The position numbers and the translations under genes are program-made. From NCBI GenBank assembly GCA_951799405.1, contig OX637337.1:1674001-1738000 (forward strand): 64,000 bases of DNA. The letters are read 5' to 3'. Under the pieces are notes generated by a model. It did not search any database. It was not told the DNA's origin and saw nothing but the letters and a program-made list of their open reading frames with translations. Source of the stretch: Agapetus fuscipes (taxonomy: Eukaryota; Arthropoda; Insecta; Trichoptera; Glossosomatidae). Shown in pieces: positions 29,713 through 39,845 of this stretch (the first letter of the stretch is position 1; each line of letters opens with the position of its first letter).

Positions 29713-29968
29713 TTTCCTTGACTGATAGGTTGGTATGAGGTTGACCACCCATACTGTAAAAAATGGTTCACTTTGCCAATGTCACCCCTGTTACAGGGAA
29801 GGATGGTAAGAGTTGCAGGGTGTATGTCCATTTGAGATTTGGTTTTTATGTTGTAGGTTCACATGAAGCATGTGCAAGCGCGAACTTGTACGTCTCAGGT
29901 TGTGGGAATATGCATGTAATGTGAATCTCCAATGTAACATATGTATCTTTGCGACTTAGATTAGATTT
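29713..29968 (+). repeat. RTE tail module
   Basis: TTCCTTGACTGATAGGTTGG to TTTGCGACTTAGATTAGATT, complete. Confidence 0.92.
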
Positions 29969-30172
29969 TCAATATTAATTTCTAGCATTCATAAGATGTT
30001 TTCTTTCAACGATTCATTCGAATTTTTTTATTTAATAAATGACACGTGTAATACAATTTTCCGGTGATATATTACATCTATTTTCACAAATAATCCCTAA
30101 CAGCGCCCTTGGGGAGCTTTTTGTTGGGACGGAAAAAAGATAAATAATTTAAATAAACAAGGTCGCGGAAAC

Positions 30173-30325
30173 GATACCTGTGGGATGATGATGATGGTGA
30201 CGATAATAAGAATAATAATAATGTCGATACCTGTGGGATGATGATGGTGATGATAATAATAGTAATAATATCGATACCTGTGGGATGATGATGGTGATGA
30301 TAATAAGTATAATAATAATATTAAA
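30173..30325. repeat. Three ~55-bp tandem units
   Basis: CGATACCTGTGGGATGATGA occurs at about 30171, 30225 and 30271, followed each time by GATGATAATAA-type low complexity. Confidence 0.85.
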
Positions 30326-30332
30326 ATTCCTT

Positions 30333-30535
30333 CTGTTCCTTGCATAGTAGGTTGGTTGATCCCCCATACTGTAAAAGCTTTACTTTTGCCAATGCCTTCC
30401 CGTTCAGGAAAAGGCGTTGCCAAGTTTATGTTCATGTGAGGCTTGGTTTATTTTTTGTAAGCGTGAACTTACATGTGCCTATTTGTGGGCACGCATTAAA
30501 ATATAATATGAACCTAAAATGTCAATATAATGCAA
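30333..30535 (+). repeat. RTE tail module, shortened
   Basis: TTCCTTGCATAGTAGGTTGG to CTAAAATGTCAATATAATGC, with a 15-bp loss near GGTTGATCCCCC. Confidence 0.8.
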
Positions 30536-30782
30536 ACGCAACTAAGCTACACATATAGTGTAACTTCTTGCCAGCGTTATCCCCGAAGGGCCCCATGTGG
30601 CGATTCGGGACCTATTTATTTTTACGGGTAAGGGGGCCGGCCTCACACCAACCACTTTCAGTTGAAGTGGGGGTTTCCCAGCTCCTGGGGGGGTTGGTTC
30701 TCATTTTTTGCGAAGGCTGAGTAAACCTTGAGATCGAACCCTTGCTCTCGGCGTGGAATGCAAGCATTTTACCAATTGATAC
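30536..30782 (-). mobile_element. SINE A with internal deletion
   Basis: AACGCAACTAAGCTACACAT to GCATTTTACCAATTGATA; about 80 bases are missing after GGCTGAGTAAACCTTG. Confidence 0.87.
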
Positions 30783-30857
30783 CTTTGCAATATAGATTAT
30801 AGGATTAGACTTTTTAAAGTGTGTGTATTCACACAGTGAAAATTCATTTTTATAAAT

Positions 30858-30935
30858 AACTAGCAGACTGACCGTGCTGTGCACGGTTGTCTGCTAGGCC
30901 CTTCGGGCAGAGTGAGTCTGGCTTCGCAATAATTT
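30858..30935. repeat. Hairpin-rich repeat end
   Basis: CTAGCAGACTGACCGTGC pairs with GCACGGTTGTCTGCTAG around TGT, and GCCCTTCGGGC follows at once. It resembles ends of unclassified arthropod repeats beginning CTAGC-GACC, but I cannot name it. Confidence 0.5.
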
Positions 30936-31057
30936 TTCCTCACACCTCATTCATAGTAATTAAATGGTTTAAGAAGTAATTTGAATAAAAATTGCGGTAA
31001 AAGGGTTATTTAGTTCTTTCATGTTCTGAGATTCTTGTATGAAGCATGAGGTATGAG

Positions 31058-33562
31058 GCTGACCTCCCATACCTAAAAAAATGTTCACTGAACGAATGTT
31101 TCTCTGTTCCTGAAAAGTTCGGCAAAATTGCAGGGCTTATGGTCAAGAGAGGCTGAAATTTTTATTTGTAATAATTACACATGCAGCGTTTGTAACCGCA
31201 AACTCACTCATGTCTGCTTGGGGGCATCCATTCAATATGAATTATAAAATGTATGTATGCAACTTAGATTTATATTCTAAAATTAAAAACATCAAGTGTA
31301 TGTTATATGTTAACACAATTATATGTTAGCGTGAAAAGACATTTGCCAGCTTGTGGGTGTGCATTGTATTTGAATCATCAAAACTCTTTTTGCAACTTAA
31401 GATTATAAATTAAGATAACCGTTGTTTAAGGATTTTCCAAACCCAAATTCCTTGACCTAAGGGTTAGTATGAGGCTTACCACCCATATCGCATAAATGGG
31501 TTCACTTAACTAATGTTCCCCCTGTTTCTGAATAGGTCGGCAAAAGTTAAATGGCTTATGGTCATGAGAGGCTGAAATTTTTATTTGTAGTTACACATGC
31601 AGCATTTGTAAGCGCAAACTCACTCATGTCTGCTTGGGAGCATGCATTGAATATGAATTATAAAATGTATGTATGCAACTTAGATTTATATTCTAAAATT
31701 AAAAACATCAAGTGCCACAATTATATGTTAGCGTGAAAAGACATTTGCCAGCTTGTGGGTGTGCATTCAATTTGAATCATCAAATAACTTTTTTTGCAAC
31801 TTTAGATTATAAATTAAATTTAACGTTGTTGAATCAAATTCCTTGACTTAAGGGTTAGTATGAGGCTTACCACCCATATCGAATAAATGGGTTCACTTAA
31901 CTAATGTTCCCCCTGTTTCTGAAAAGGTCGGCAAAAGTTGCAGAGCTTATGTGCATTAGAGGCCTTCATTTTAATTTGTAAGTTTACATGCAGCATTTCT
32001 AAGCGGGAACTCACTCGTGTCTCCATGGAAGCATGCATTGAATATGAATTATAAAATGTATCTATGCAACTTAGATTTATATTCTAATATTAAAAACATC
32101 AAGTGCCACAATTATATGTTAACGTGAAATGACATTTGCCAGCTTATGGGTGTGCATTTAATTTGAATCATCAAATAAGTTTTTTTGCAACTTTAGATTA
32201 TAAATTAAGATTAACGTTGTTTAAGGATTTTTCAAACTCAAATCCTTGACTTATAGGTTGGTATGCGGCTGACCACCCATACTGTGAAAAATGGTTCACT
32301 TTGCCAATTTCACCCCTGTTTCAGGGAAGGATGGCAAGAGTTGCATGGCTTATGTTCATTTGAGATTGGGTTTTTATAATGTAGGTCCACATGCGGCATG
32401 TGCCAGCGCGAAATTATACATGTCTGCTTGTGGGAATGCATTGAATATAAATCTTAAATGATATATATCCTTGCAGCTTAGATAAGATTAGAAATTCCTT
32501 GACTTATAGGTTAGTATGAGCCTAAATACCCATATTGCAAAAAATTGTTCATTTGAAAAATGTTTCCCCTGTTTTTGAAAAGGGTGGCAAAAGTTGCAGG
32601 GCTTATGTTCATAAGAGGCCTTAATTTTAATTTGTAAGTTCACATGCAGCATTTATAAGTGCGAACCCACTCGTGTCTCCAGGGGGGCATGCATTGAATA
32701 TGAATTATAAAAGTTATTGTATCTGTGCAACTTAGATTATATATTCTAATATTTATAAAAAATCAAGCGCCACAACTATATGTTAGCGTGAAATGACATT
32801 TGCCAGTTTGTGGGCGTGCATTCAATTTGAATCATCAAATAACTTTTTTTGCAACTTTAGATTATAAATTAAATTTAACGTTGTTGAAGGATTTTTTAAA
32901 CTCAAATCCTTGACGGATAGGGAAGTATGAGCTTGAATACCCAGATCGCAAAAAATGGTTCACTTGACAAATTTTTCCCCTGTTTTTGAAAAGGTTGGCA
33001 AAAGTTGCAGGGCTTATGTTCATAAGAGGCCTTAATTTTAATTTGTAAGTTCACATGCAGCATTTATAAGTGCGAACCCACTCGTGTCTCCAGGGGGGCA
33101 TGCATTGAATATGAATTATAAAAGTTATTGTATCTGTGCAACTTAGATTATATATTCTAATATTTATAAAAAATCAAGCGCCACAACTATATGTTAGCGT
33201 GAAATGACATTTGCCAGTTTGTGGGCGTGCATTCAATTTGAATCATCAAATAACTTTTTTTGCAACTTTAGATTATAAATTAAATTTAACCTTGTTGAAT
33301 CAAATTCCTTGACTTAAGGGTTAGTATGAGGCTTACCACCCATATCGCATAAATGGGTTCACTTAACAAATGTGTCCCCTGTTTCTGAAAAGGTCAGCAA
33401 AAGTTGCAGGGCTTATGGTCATGAGAGGCTGAAATTTTTATTTGTAAATACACATGCAGCATTTGTAAGCGCAAACTCACTCGTGTGTCCGTGGAGTAGT
33501 GCATTGAATATGAATTATAAATGTTAATGCGTCTATGCAACTTAGATTGTATATTATAATAA
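31058..33562 (+). repeat. Tandem array of ~400-bp compound units built on the RTE tail module
   Basis: Unit starts (CCTTGACTTAAGGGTTAGTA or variants) lie near 31450, 31844, 32492, 32908 and 33307, with a partial unit at 31058. Each unit holds one tail module plus a second short module ending with TTTGCAACTTTAGATTATAA. A canonical 250-bp tail copy (32243-32490) interrupts the series. Units at 32492 and 32908 are nearly identical over ~350 bp. Confidence 0.9.
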
Positions 33563-34084
33563 TACTTTAAAAAAATTAAATGCCGCAATAAGTATGGTTT
33601 TATATAAAAAGTTGACCTAATCGATCGTCATTATTTCTAAAAAATACATGTTATAACTGGTTGAAGTATAATTTTGAAATAAATAAAGAATATAGGTAGG
33701 TACTCAACGGAATTCAACCGAAAAAGAATTGACTTGTATGGCAACTTTGAAGCGTATGTTGAAGTGTTGGCAATTTATTTGAAATTCGAATGTCAAAATG
33801 AGTTTTGTTTCTCGCATAGGTTTTACATAAAAAGGTGTTGTGATTGATCATGTTTATTTATTTTAAAAACAACAATTTAAAATCTATTAATGATAAGGGA
33901 GCCCATCCCAAGTCCTGAACAATATTTCTTGTGAATATGACGTGCATCTGTTCAGGAGTTCTTCAGTTTGTCATCCATTAACGCACAATTATTTTGTATG
34001 GGGAGGCCGTTGCATTTTATATTATAGGGGGATTATAAAAAATTATAAAAAACACAGAGTTTTATTTTCACAAATTGAGTATTT
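33563..34084. other. Unassigned stretch
   Basis: AT-rich, no open frame or repeat recognised. Confidence 0.45.
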
Positions 34085-34270
34085 ATTATAGGATTATTTA
34101 TTTGTTGAGCGCCGTTGTTGTGTGAATCACACCTCAAGAGCCCTCTGCGAGCTTGGTCACTGCTGTAGAAAGCTCAAGTAAGACCCAGCTGCTGGAAGGC
34201 TGGATGGACCTACAGTGACCCGTCTTTGGTAAAAAAATATCAACCCACCGAAGAGCATATTTGAAAAAGT
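34085..34270 (-). mobile_element. SINE B, type-2 tail, tRNA part lost
   Basis: CACACCTCAAGAGCCCTCTG, TGGAAGGCTGGATGGACC and CCGAAGAGCATATTTGAAAA identify body and tail. The promoter part is missing. Confidence 0.82.
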
Positions 34271-34689
34271 TTTTTTTTACTCCGATAATCACCGATGTTC
34301 GATCAAAATGCCTCTGAAAGAAAACGAAGATAATATAAGCATATCGGAACAATTGAAGTAGGTACCTATTTAGGTAGGTAACATTTACAATTATTTCGTA
34401 TTCCACAATGGAGAGAGGTCAAAATTATTGGCCCACATTTGCGCTAAATGGCGGACGCGGCGTTTGGGCCTCAAAATGATCAAAATCGTCACGTACTCCG
34501 CGTTACGAAACTATTAATAATAATTAAAACAATTGCGTACATTAGTTGTAGGTCTACACACAGCAAGCGCCGTGTTGTGCAATAAAATATACAAGAACAC
34601 TTTTACGGCTTCAGTTAATGAAATTTTAATTACATAGGCTTTTTAAGGAATCCCATTCGAAAGACTCCACAGATTCCAGGAGTTTTCAG

Positions 34690-34891
34690 TGTTTTAAAGT
34701 CATAATAAAAGGAGGGCTTGTATGAAAATAAAAGGTTATGACTCTGGATGAAATGAAAGAAGTATGCAAGGACAGGAAGAAGTGGCGGCTAATCTGCAAT
34801 GCTGATTTGTAATGTTGGTTTATTAGTTTGCTACATTTTTTGCATAAGAATTTTTTTACTTTTTTATACTTAAATGTTATTTATTACTCGT
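34690..34891 (+). pseudogene. RTE 3' fragment, terminal codons and UTR
   Basis: The bases AGTCATAATAAAAGGAGGGC start the SHNKRR-like stretch, and AAGAAGTATGCAAGGACAGG gives KEVCKDR. An AATAAA insertion breaks the frame. The UTR closely follows that of the copy at 25590-26606 and joins the tail module at 34892. Confidence 0.82.
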
Positions 34892-35088
34892 ATTCCTTGA
34901 CTTATAGGTTGGTATGAGGCTGACCACCCCAATGTCACCCCTGTGTCAGGGAAGGTTGCCAAAAGTTGTAGGGCTTATGTTCATTTGAGGTTTGGATTTT
35001 ATTTGTAAGTATGTACACATTCAGCATTTGTAAGCGCGAATTACACGAGTTTGTTTGTGGGCATGCATTTGCTCTGCAACTTAGATAA
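34892..35088 (+). repeat. RTE tail module with internal deletion
   Basis: It starts TCCTTGACTTATAGGTTGGT and lacks about 30 bases after GCTGACCACCC. It ends GCAACTTAGATAAGG. It directly follows an RTE coding 3' end. Confidence 0.85.
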
Positions 35089-35154
35089 GGAATAAGTTAT
35101 AGAGTGCTGCAAAGGTGTTGGTATTGGTGAACTTGCGGTTGATATTTCGATCAT

Positions 35155-35215
35155 TTTTTTTTTAATTTGATTTGTGAAGAGGAATGCAATTCACTAACCT
35201 ATTTTTCCTGATCAA
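35155..35215 (-). repeat. SINE C 3' fragment
   Basis: TTTGTGAAGAGGAATGCAAT then CACTAACCTATTTTTCCTG. Confidence 0.6.
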
Positions 35216-36267
35216 ATTAACAATTAAATTTTCACGGACAAGAAAGCACGCTCATTCAGAACCAGGGAAATATTGACTGCCATAAATTTTATTGAGGAAA
35301 CAAAAGATTTCACTACGCACCCTTGAAAAAATTTCAGATGTTTATGTTTTGTATTGAAATAAAATGGCAAATAATAATTTATGTACATCACGAGAAAAAC
35401 TAATTTGCATTAAAAGTCAGGTACTGCCATCTATGATATTATATAAAAAGGTTGTTCAAATATTGTTGTACTGCCATCTGTGCTGTTAAGTCAAAAACAT
35501 TTTTACAGCTTATAAACTTTATAATAATTTATCTATTTACTAAATCATGAGATGAGGACAAATTTAGTTTCACACCGATGTGTGTAGATGGCAGTAGCAG
35601 CCAGAACCAGTGCGCGGTGTCCTCGCGCTCAATTTCGTAAATTTTAAGTTTACGGGTAAATGTTTTTTTTTTCATCGCGGTTTTTGAAATGTTGAAAAGT
35701 GATGTAAAGTTAAAAAGTTTTAACGATAAATAAAATTATTTTAAATTTTAATAAAATAATTCTACTGAACGTTATAAGAACAAAATTTAAATGAGTCGTA
35801 TGTCGGGTTTGAATCCGAGGTTTCATGCGTGGAGTGCAAGAACTAGAACTAAGCCATCGACCGGGCTTAATTTAAAAAAAAAATGATTTCCGCCATTGAT
35901 TCTGTAACTATTCAAATAAAACATGTTTGTGTTTTTAAAATAAGTGTTGCATTATAAAAAAAAACAGTGATTAGTGCACCGTTTTTTTCTTTATTTAACG
36001 GAGCACCTTGATAAGAAAGCCAGCAAAAAATTTATATCTTTTCTATAAAAATAAAATGTAGGGCTGTAATTTTTTTTATAAAGTAAATGAAAAAGACGGG
36101 TATTAAGTATGTTTTAAAATATTTTCAATGGATTATGTACTTGAAATAAAATAAAGTGCCATGTGAAAGCCAAGATGGAAGCAGCAGCCGGGAGCTTGCG
36201 CTAACACATGTAAATTACTATTTATTAATACTCGCGCTAAGTATATGGTGTGTTCCAGGGGCGGTTT
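35216..36267. other. Unassigned stretch
   Basis: Apart from a SINE A head at 35806, nothing recognised. Low-complexity A and T runs are common. Confidence 0.45.
35806..35868 (-). repeat. SINE A head fragment
   Basis: TCGGGTTTGAATCCGAGGTT then AACTAAGCCATCGACCGGGC on the plus strand; diverged A and B boxes. Confidence 0.6.
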
Positions 36268-36346
36268 CAAAATAGTGTAAGTCATTTTGCAAGCCTTGCA
36301 ACTCTTGCCGTCCTTCCCTGAAACAGGGGTGACATTGGCAAAGATG
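36268..36346 (-). repeat. RTE tail module fragment
   Basis: GCAACTCTTGCCGTCCTTCC and CTGAAACAGGGGTGACATTG identify the middle of the module. Confidence 0.75.
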
Positions 36347-36447
36347 AATTTTAAATTTATGAAATGTTTTAATGACATTAAATTTATTGTATTTTATTAA
36401 GTGTTATCATTTTTGTTTCTGATTTTTTTTTATAAAAAGGGTTTTGT

Positions 36448-36510
36448 TAAGGAATCCTGTGTGGGAGGCTCCCCTCTTCTAAGATCTCAGCCAAGATGTC
36501 ATAGTTTTGA
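36448..36510 (-). repeat. SINE B type-1 tail fragment
   Basis: AAGGAATCCTGTGTGGGAGG on the plus strand resembles the end of the copies at 2.9 and 8.05 kb. Confidence 0.5.
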
Positions 36511-37055
36511 GGTGTGTCTGTGTTTTATGAAAAATTGTAAAGAAGGCTTTATACAGGCAGGCCCAGATTGAGTCTCTCATTTCACTCATTTCTTATGAAG
36601 GCTGAGTATTTACTTCATAATTTATTAAAGTCGATGAATTATTGTCATAGTTGGGTTTTTTAAAGTTATTTCTTTCATTGATTTCTCAAAAGGGGAACGA
36701 TTCCATTGCCGATTCGTCTTTCTTTTTTACCTTTCGAGAGTTAATTCTTTAGCAAAGCGGTAAAATCTAAAGTTTGCAAGTTAACGTACTACCTCAGGTC
36801 GTAAAGACAGAGTTACAATTTATTTGGAGACAGCCAGAGTCACGTAAAATATTGAAGTTCAAACGATTGCATGGAGCAGAAGCAAATTCGTGTTCTACTC
36901 CTGAAAGGAACTGAAATACTTCACTTCCAACAAAGCTGCAGTATTTTCATATTTAAATTTGTTTTTTGTTGATATTAGAAGTGCAAAGGTGACGACTGGA
37001 AATATATATTTTTTAATTTTTGTATATTTACGAAAATGTCATGGTGTTGAATGAT
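36511..37055. other. Unassigned stretch
   Basis: CTCATTTCTTATGAAGGCTG at 36585 is a small SINE A-like trace; the rest is unassigned. Confidence 0.4.
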
Positions 37056-37112
37056 CGTCCCCTTAGTGCTTGTTTGTCTTATATCAAACAGAGGTAATTT
37101 CACATGAGCAAT
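37056..37112. repeat. MITE 2 fragment, both ends joined
   Basis: CCCTTAGTGCTTGTTTGTCT then ATATCAAACAGAGGTAATTT; nearly all of the interior is gone. Confidence 0.5.
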
Positions 37113-37160
37113 GATGATGATGATAAAGTACAACATTTATATAGCGCCTTTTATGACCTC
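37108..37160 (-). repeat. L2/CR1-like 3' tail remnant
   Basis: On the minus strand it reads AAAAGGCGCTATATAAATGT followed by a CATCATCATC simple repeat, the usual 3' end of CR1/L2 elements. No coding part remains. A tail module follows on the plus strand. Confidence 0.5.
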
Positions 37161-37365
37161 CTTGACTTGTAGGTTGGTATGAGGCTGACGACCCATACTG
37201 TAAAAAATGGTTCACTTTGACAATGTCACCACTTTTTCAGGGAAGGTCGGCAAGAGTTGCAGGGCAAGAGTTTATGTTCATTTGAGATTCGGGTTTTTAT
37301 ATTGTAGGTCCACATGCGGCATGTATTAGCGCGAACTTATACATGTCTGCTTGTGGGAATACGAA
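37160..37365 (+). repeat. RTE tail module, 3' end lost
   Basis: TCCTTGACTTGTAGGTTGGT to ACATGTCTGCTTGTGGGAAT. Confidence 0.88.
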
Positions 37366-37439
37366 GAAATTACTCTAATAAATCATTTTTATGCAGCTTA
37401 GTTCAATTTTTTGCTTGGCGTTGCTCTCTTTGAGATAAA

Positions 37440-37800
37440 TTTGCTAGCATCGAATGTTTTTTTTTTTTTTTTTTTATATAAAGACGCAAACAGAACAAAA
37501 GAGTTGCACATACACAAAACACATAATACAAATACATACGTATATCCAATGCTCCAATAATAGGCATCTATCGCATATACATTTTAACAATATGAATGTT
37601 TAAAACAGCTAAAGAACAATGAGTAAGGACTTATAGCGGAGTTAGCAGGAGTAGGTATATATTAAATTAAAATTATCAATGTCAAAGAAAATTAACCCTT
37701 ATTTCAGTTTTGAGTGATTCTATTGAACTGGAAAATATATCAATATCAGGAAGAACTCTCTCTAAAGCATTGTAAACCTCATCATTCGATCAATAGGTCG
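37440..37800 (-). mobile_element. Unclassified non-LTR-like 3' end with poly-A
   Basis: A T run at 37459-37481 (poly-A on the minus strand) is followed by AAGACGCAAACAGAACAAAA, also found at 58196. On the minus strand near 37800-37690 a possible protein end reads EVYNALERVLPDIDIFSSSI then ESLKTEIRVNF. This suggests a non-LTR C-terminus and UTR, but I do not recognise the family. Confidence 0.45.
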
Positions 37801-38186
37801 AAAATGACCAACGTTGGAATTGTATTTCTTGAGTCTAATATAATAATGATATTGAATGATATTATAATAATCTATCTGTTTTCTGTTTTTGACTTAGACG
37901 CTGCTTTATTGATGTTAAAACGTTGTACGGGAATAGCACCGCTTTGGCCAAACACAATTTAAAGTTTCACAGTGGAGGTGCTTTTAATTTCATTGTCTGC
38001 TCAGAGTTTTGTCGAAGCTACGGTGTGTTTTTTTTATAGATCCCCTCTCTCTTTGTGTTGTACGTTTTCGTTCACTTTTCGGTCCATTTACACTGATTAA
38101 CTCCATGTCCCGATGCGCACACGTACGTTTTTTGCGCGATTACAAACTATTTGCATCGATTCTAAAAAAAAAAATGTTTTGTATTC

Positions 38187-38450
38187 CGGTCGATAGTTCA
38201 GTTGGTAGAGTGCTTGCATTCCGTGCCGAGAGCTCTGTTTTGAATCCCACCGAGGGTGTCAGAAATGATTTTCCGTTTTGGTGTTGTTTATTTCAAACCC
38301 GAAAATAAAACACCGGCAAGGTTTTCTTGAGTATCCGAAACAACTGAGTACCACAGTCTAGCCAACTGAAGTGGTTCAACCCCCTTACCTGTAAAATTAA
38401 ATGGTTTCCACTCGCCACATGCGAAAACCTTCGGAGATAAAGTGAATCAG
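38187..38450 (+). mobile_element. SINE A with internal deletion
   Basis: CGGTCGATAGTTCAGTTGGT (A box), TTTTGAATCCC (B box), then AACCTTCGGAGATAA near the end. It is paired with a minus-strand copy 48 bp further on. Confidence 0.88.
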
Positions 38451-38497
38451 ACCGTGTGGAAAATAAAATCTTGATACACACGCTACGCTAAACTCAT

Positions 38498-38704
38498 AAA
38501 CGCAACGCAACTAAACTACACAGAAGGTGTATCTTCTTGCCTGCGTTATATCCGAAGGGGTCACATGTGGCTATTCGGGATCTTTTTATACGAGTATATA
38601 CGGATAAGGAGGACGGCCTCAAGCCAGGCAGATGAAATGGGAGTTTCCCAGATCCCGAGGGGGCTGGTTATCATTTATTGTGAAAGCTGTGTAAACCATG
38701 CCAA
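38498..38704 (-). mobile_element. SINE A, 3' two-thirds
   Basis: ACGCAACGCAACTAAACTAC to GCTGTGTAAACCATGCC, tail-to-tail with the copy at 38187-38450. Confidence 0.87.
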
Positions 38705-39195
38705 TTCAAGGGTTGAAAGAGCAAAAACCCTGAATAATTCACAGCACTGCCTTTTTGGAGAAAATGGCTCATCATCACAACGCTTGAAGTCGCGCCACAG
38801 TTTCCTTAGCTCCGTGCACCCTTTGAATACGGAGCCGGCGGGGGAGAGATTGCACTTGTGGAATCTGGAGCGACCTGTAAACTTTGTGCAGCCAGGCGAG
38901 AGCCTCCCACCTGGACGGGATCTTGAGTGGCCTGTGTGGAGAGCACTCAACAGGCTGAGCACGGATGTTGGCAGAGCTCGCTGTAACATGAGGACCTGGG
39001 GAATCCTTCATCCAGATGACACCACGCTCTGTGAATGCGGAGCCCAACAGTCAATGGATCATCTTCGGATCTGCCCGGCCTGCCGAACAAGCTGCTCACT
39101 GGCCGACCTAATGGAGAGTAATGGTGAAGCAGTGGATGTTGCCCGACACTGGGCAAGAGAAGTGTAGTGTCTGACACGACGAAGAAGAAGAAGTA
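38705..39195 (+). pseudogene. Non-LTR RT C-terminal fragment with Cys/His motif, GAA tail
   Basis: The frame includes RLHLWNLERPVNFVQPGESL, EWPVWRALNRLSTDVGRARC, NMRTWGILHPDDTTLCECGA, QQSMDHLRICPACRTSCSLA and DLMESNGEAVDVARHWAREV, then stops. The C-x-C-G ... M-H-L-x-C-P ... DL ... A--W ending is a recurrent non-LTR retrotransposon C-terminal motif. It is followed by a GAAGAAGAAG repeat. The N-terminal 40 or so codons of the open frame belong to an adjacent SINE A and are chance. Confidence 0.75.
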
Positions 39196-39642
39196 AGACA
39201 TACCGATATAAACAAAGTACAGTATAATATGACAAAATAGGGTATCAATAAATAAAAATAAGAATAATATTTTTATACATTATTCATTTATTATACATTT
39301 TATCTTAATATAAACAAAACTAAATATAAAATAGTTGCATTTTTATAATGCATAAACCTGAAAGTTGGCACCACTTTTTAAATAGTTAATTCAGGCCTTA
39401 ACAATTCACCATTCCTTTGAAATAACATCAAAATTAGGGCGTGTTGTTTCAACGATAGTTTAGATGACGTTTAAAAAATACAATGTAGGTTATCATAATT
39501 TTCTACTTTTCATTCTGTCAAAAGTCAAAACCAGTTGATGATATAAAATTTGTTCGAGAAAATTGTCCTCATTCTTTGTTACAATAGAAGCTGTTTTTTT
39601 GAAGTGTGATTAAAAAGTAAATGCCTTATAAATTTCTAATAC

Positions 39643-39845
39643 GCAATTAAGCTACACATATAGTGCAACTTTTCGACGCGTTTACTCCGAAGGGGTTGCA
39701 TGTGGCAAGTGGATTAATGTTATTTATTTGAACAAGTAAAGGGGTCGGACTTACACCAACCACTTCAGTTGCAATTGAGCTTTCCCAGCTTCCAATGGGG
39801 CTTGTATTCATTGCTTTTGAAGGCTGAGTAAGCTTTGCCTGTATA
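39643..39845 (-). mobile_element. SINE A, 3' two-thirds, diverged
   Basis: ACGCAATTAAGCTACACATA to AAGGCTGAGTAAGCTTTGCC. Confidence 0.85.

Noticed and set aside
38565..39167. 200-codon plus-strand open frame as a host gene
   Set aside because: Its first part is antisense SINE A and the rest is a retrotransposon C-terminus.
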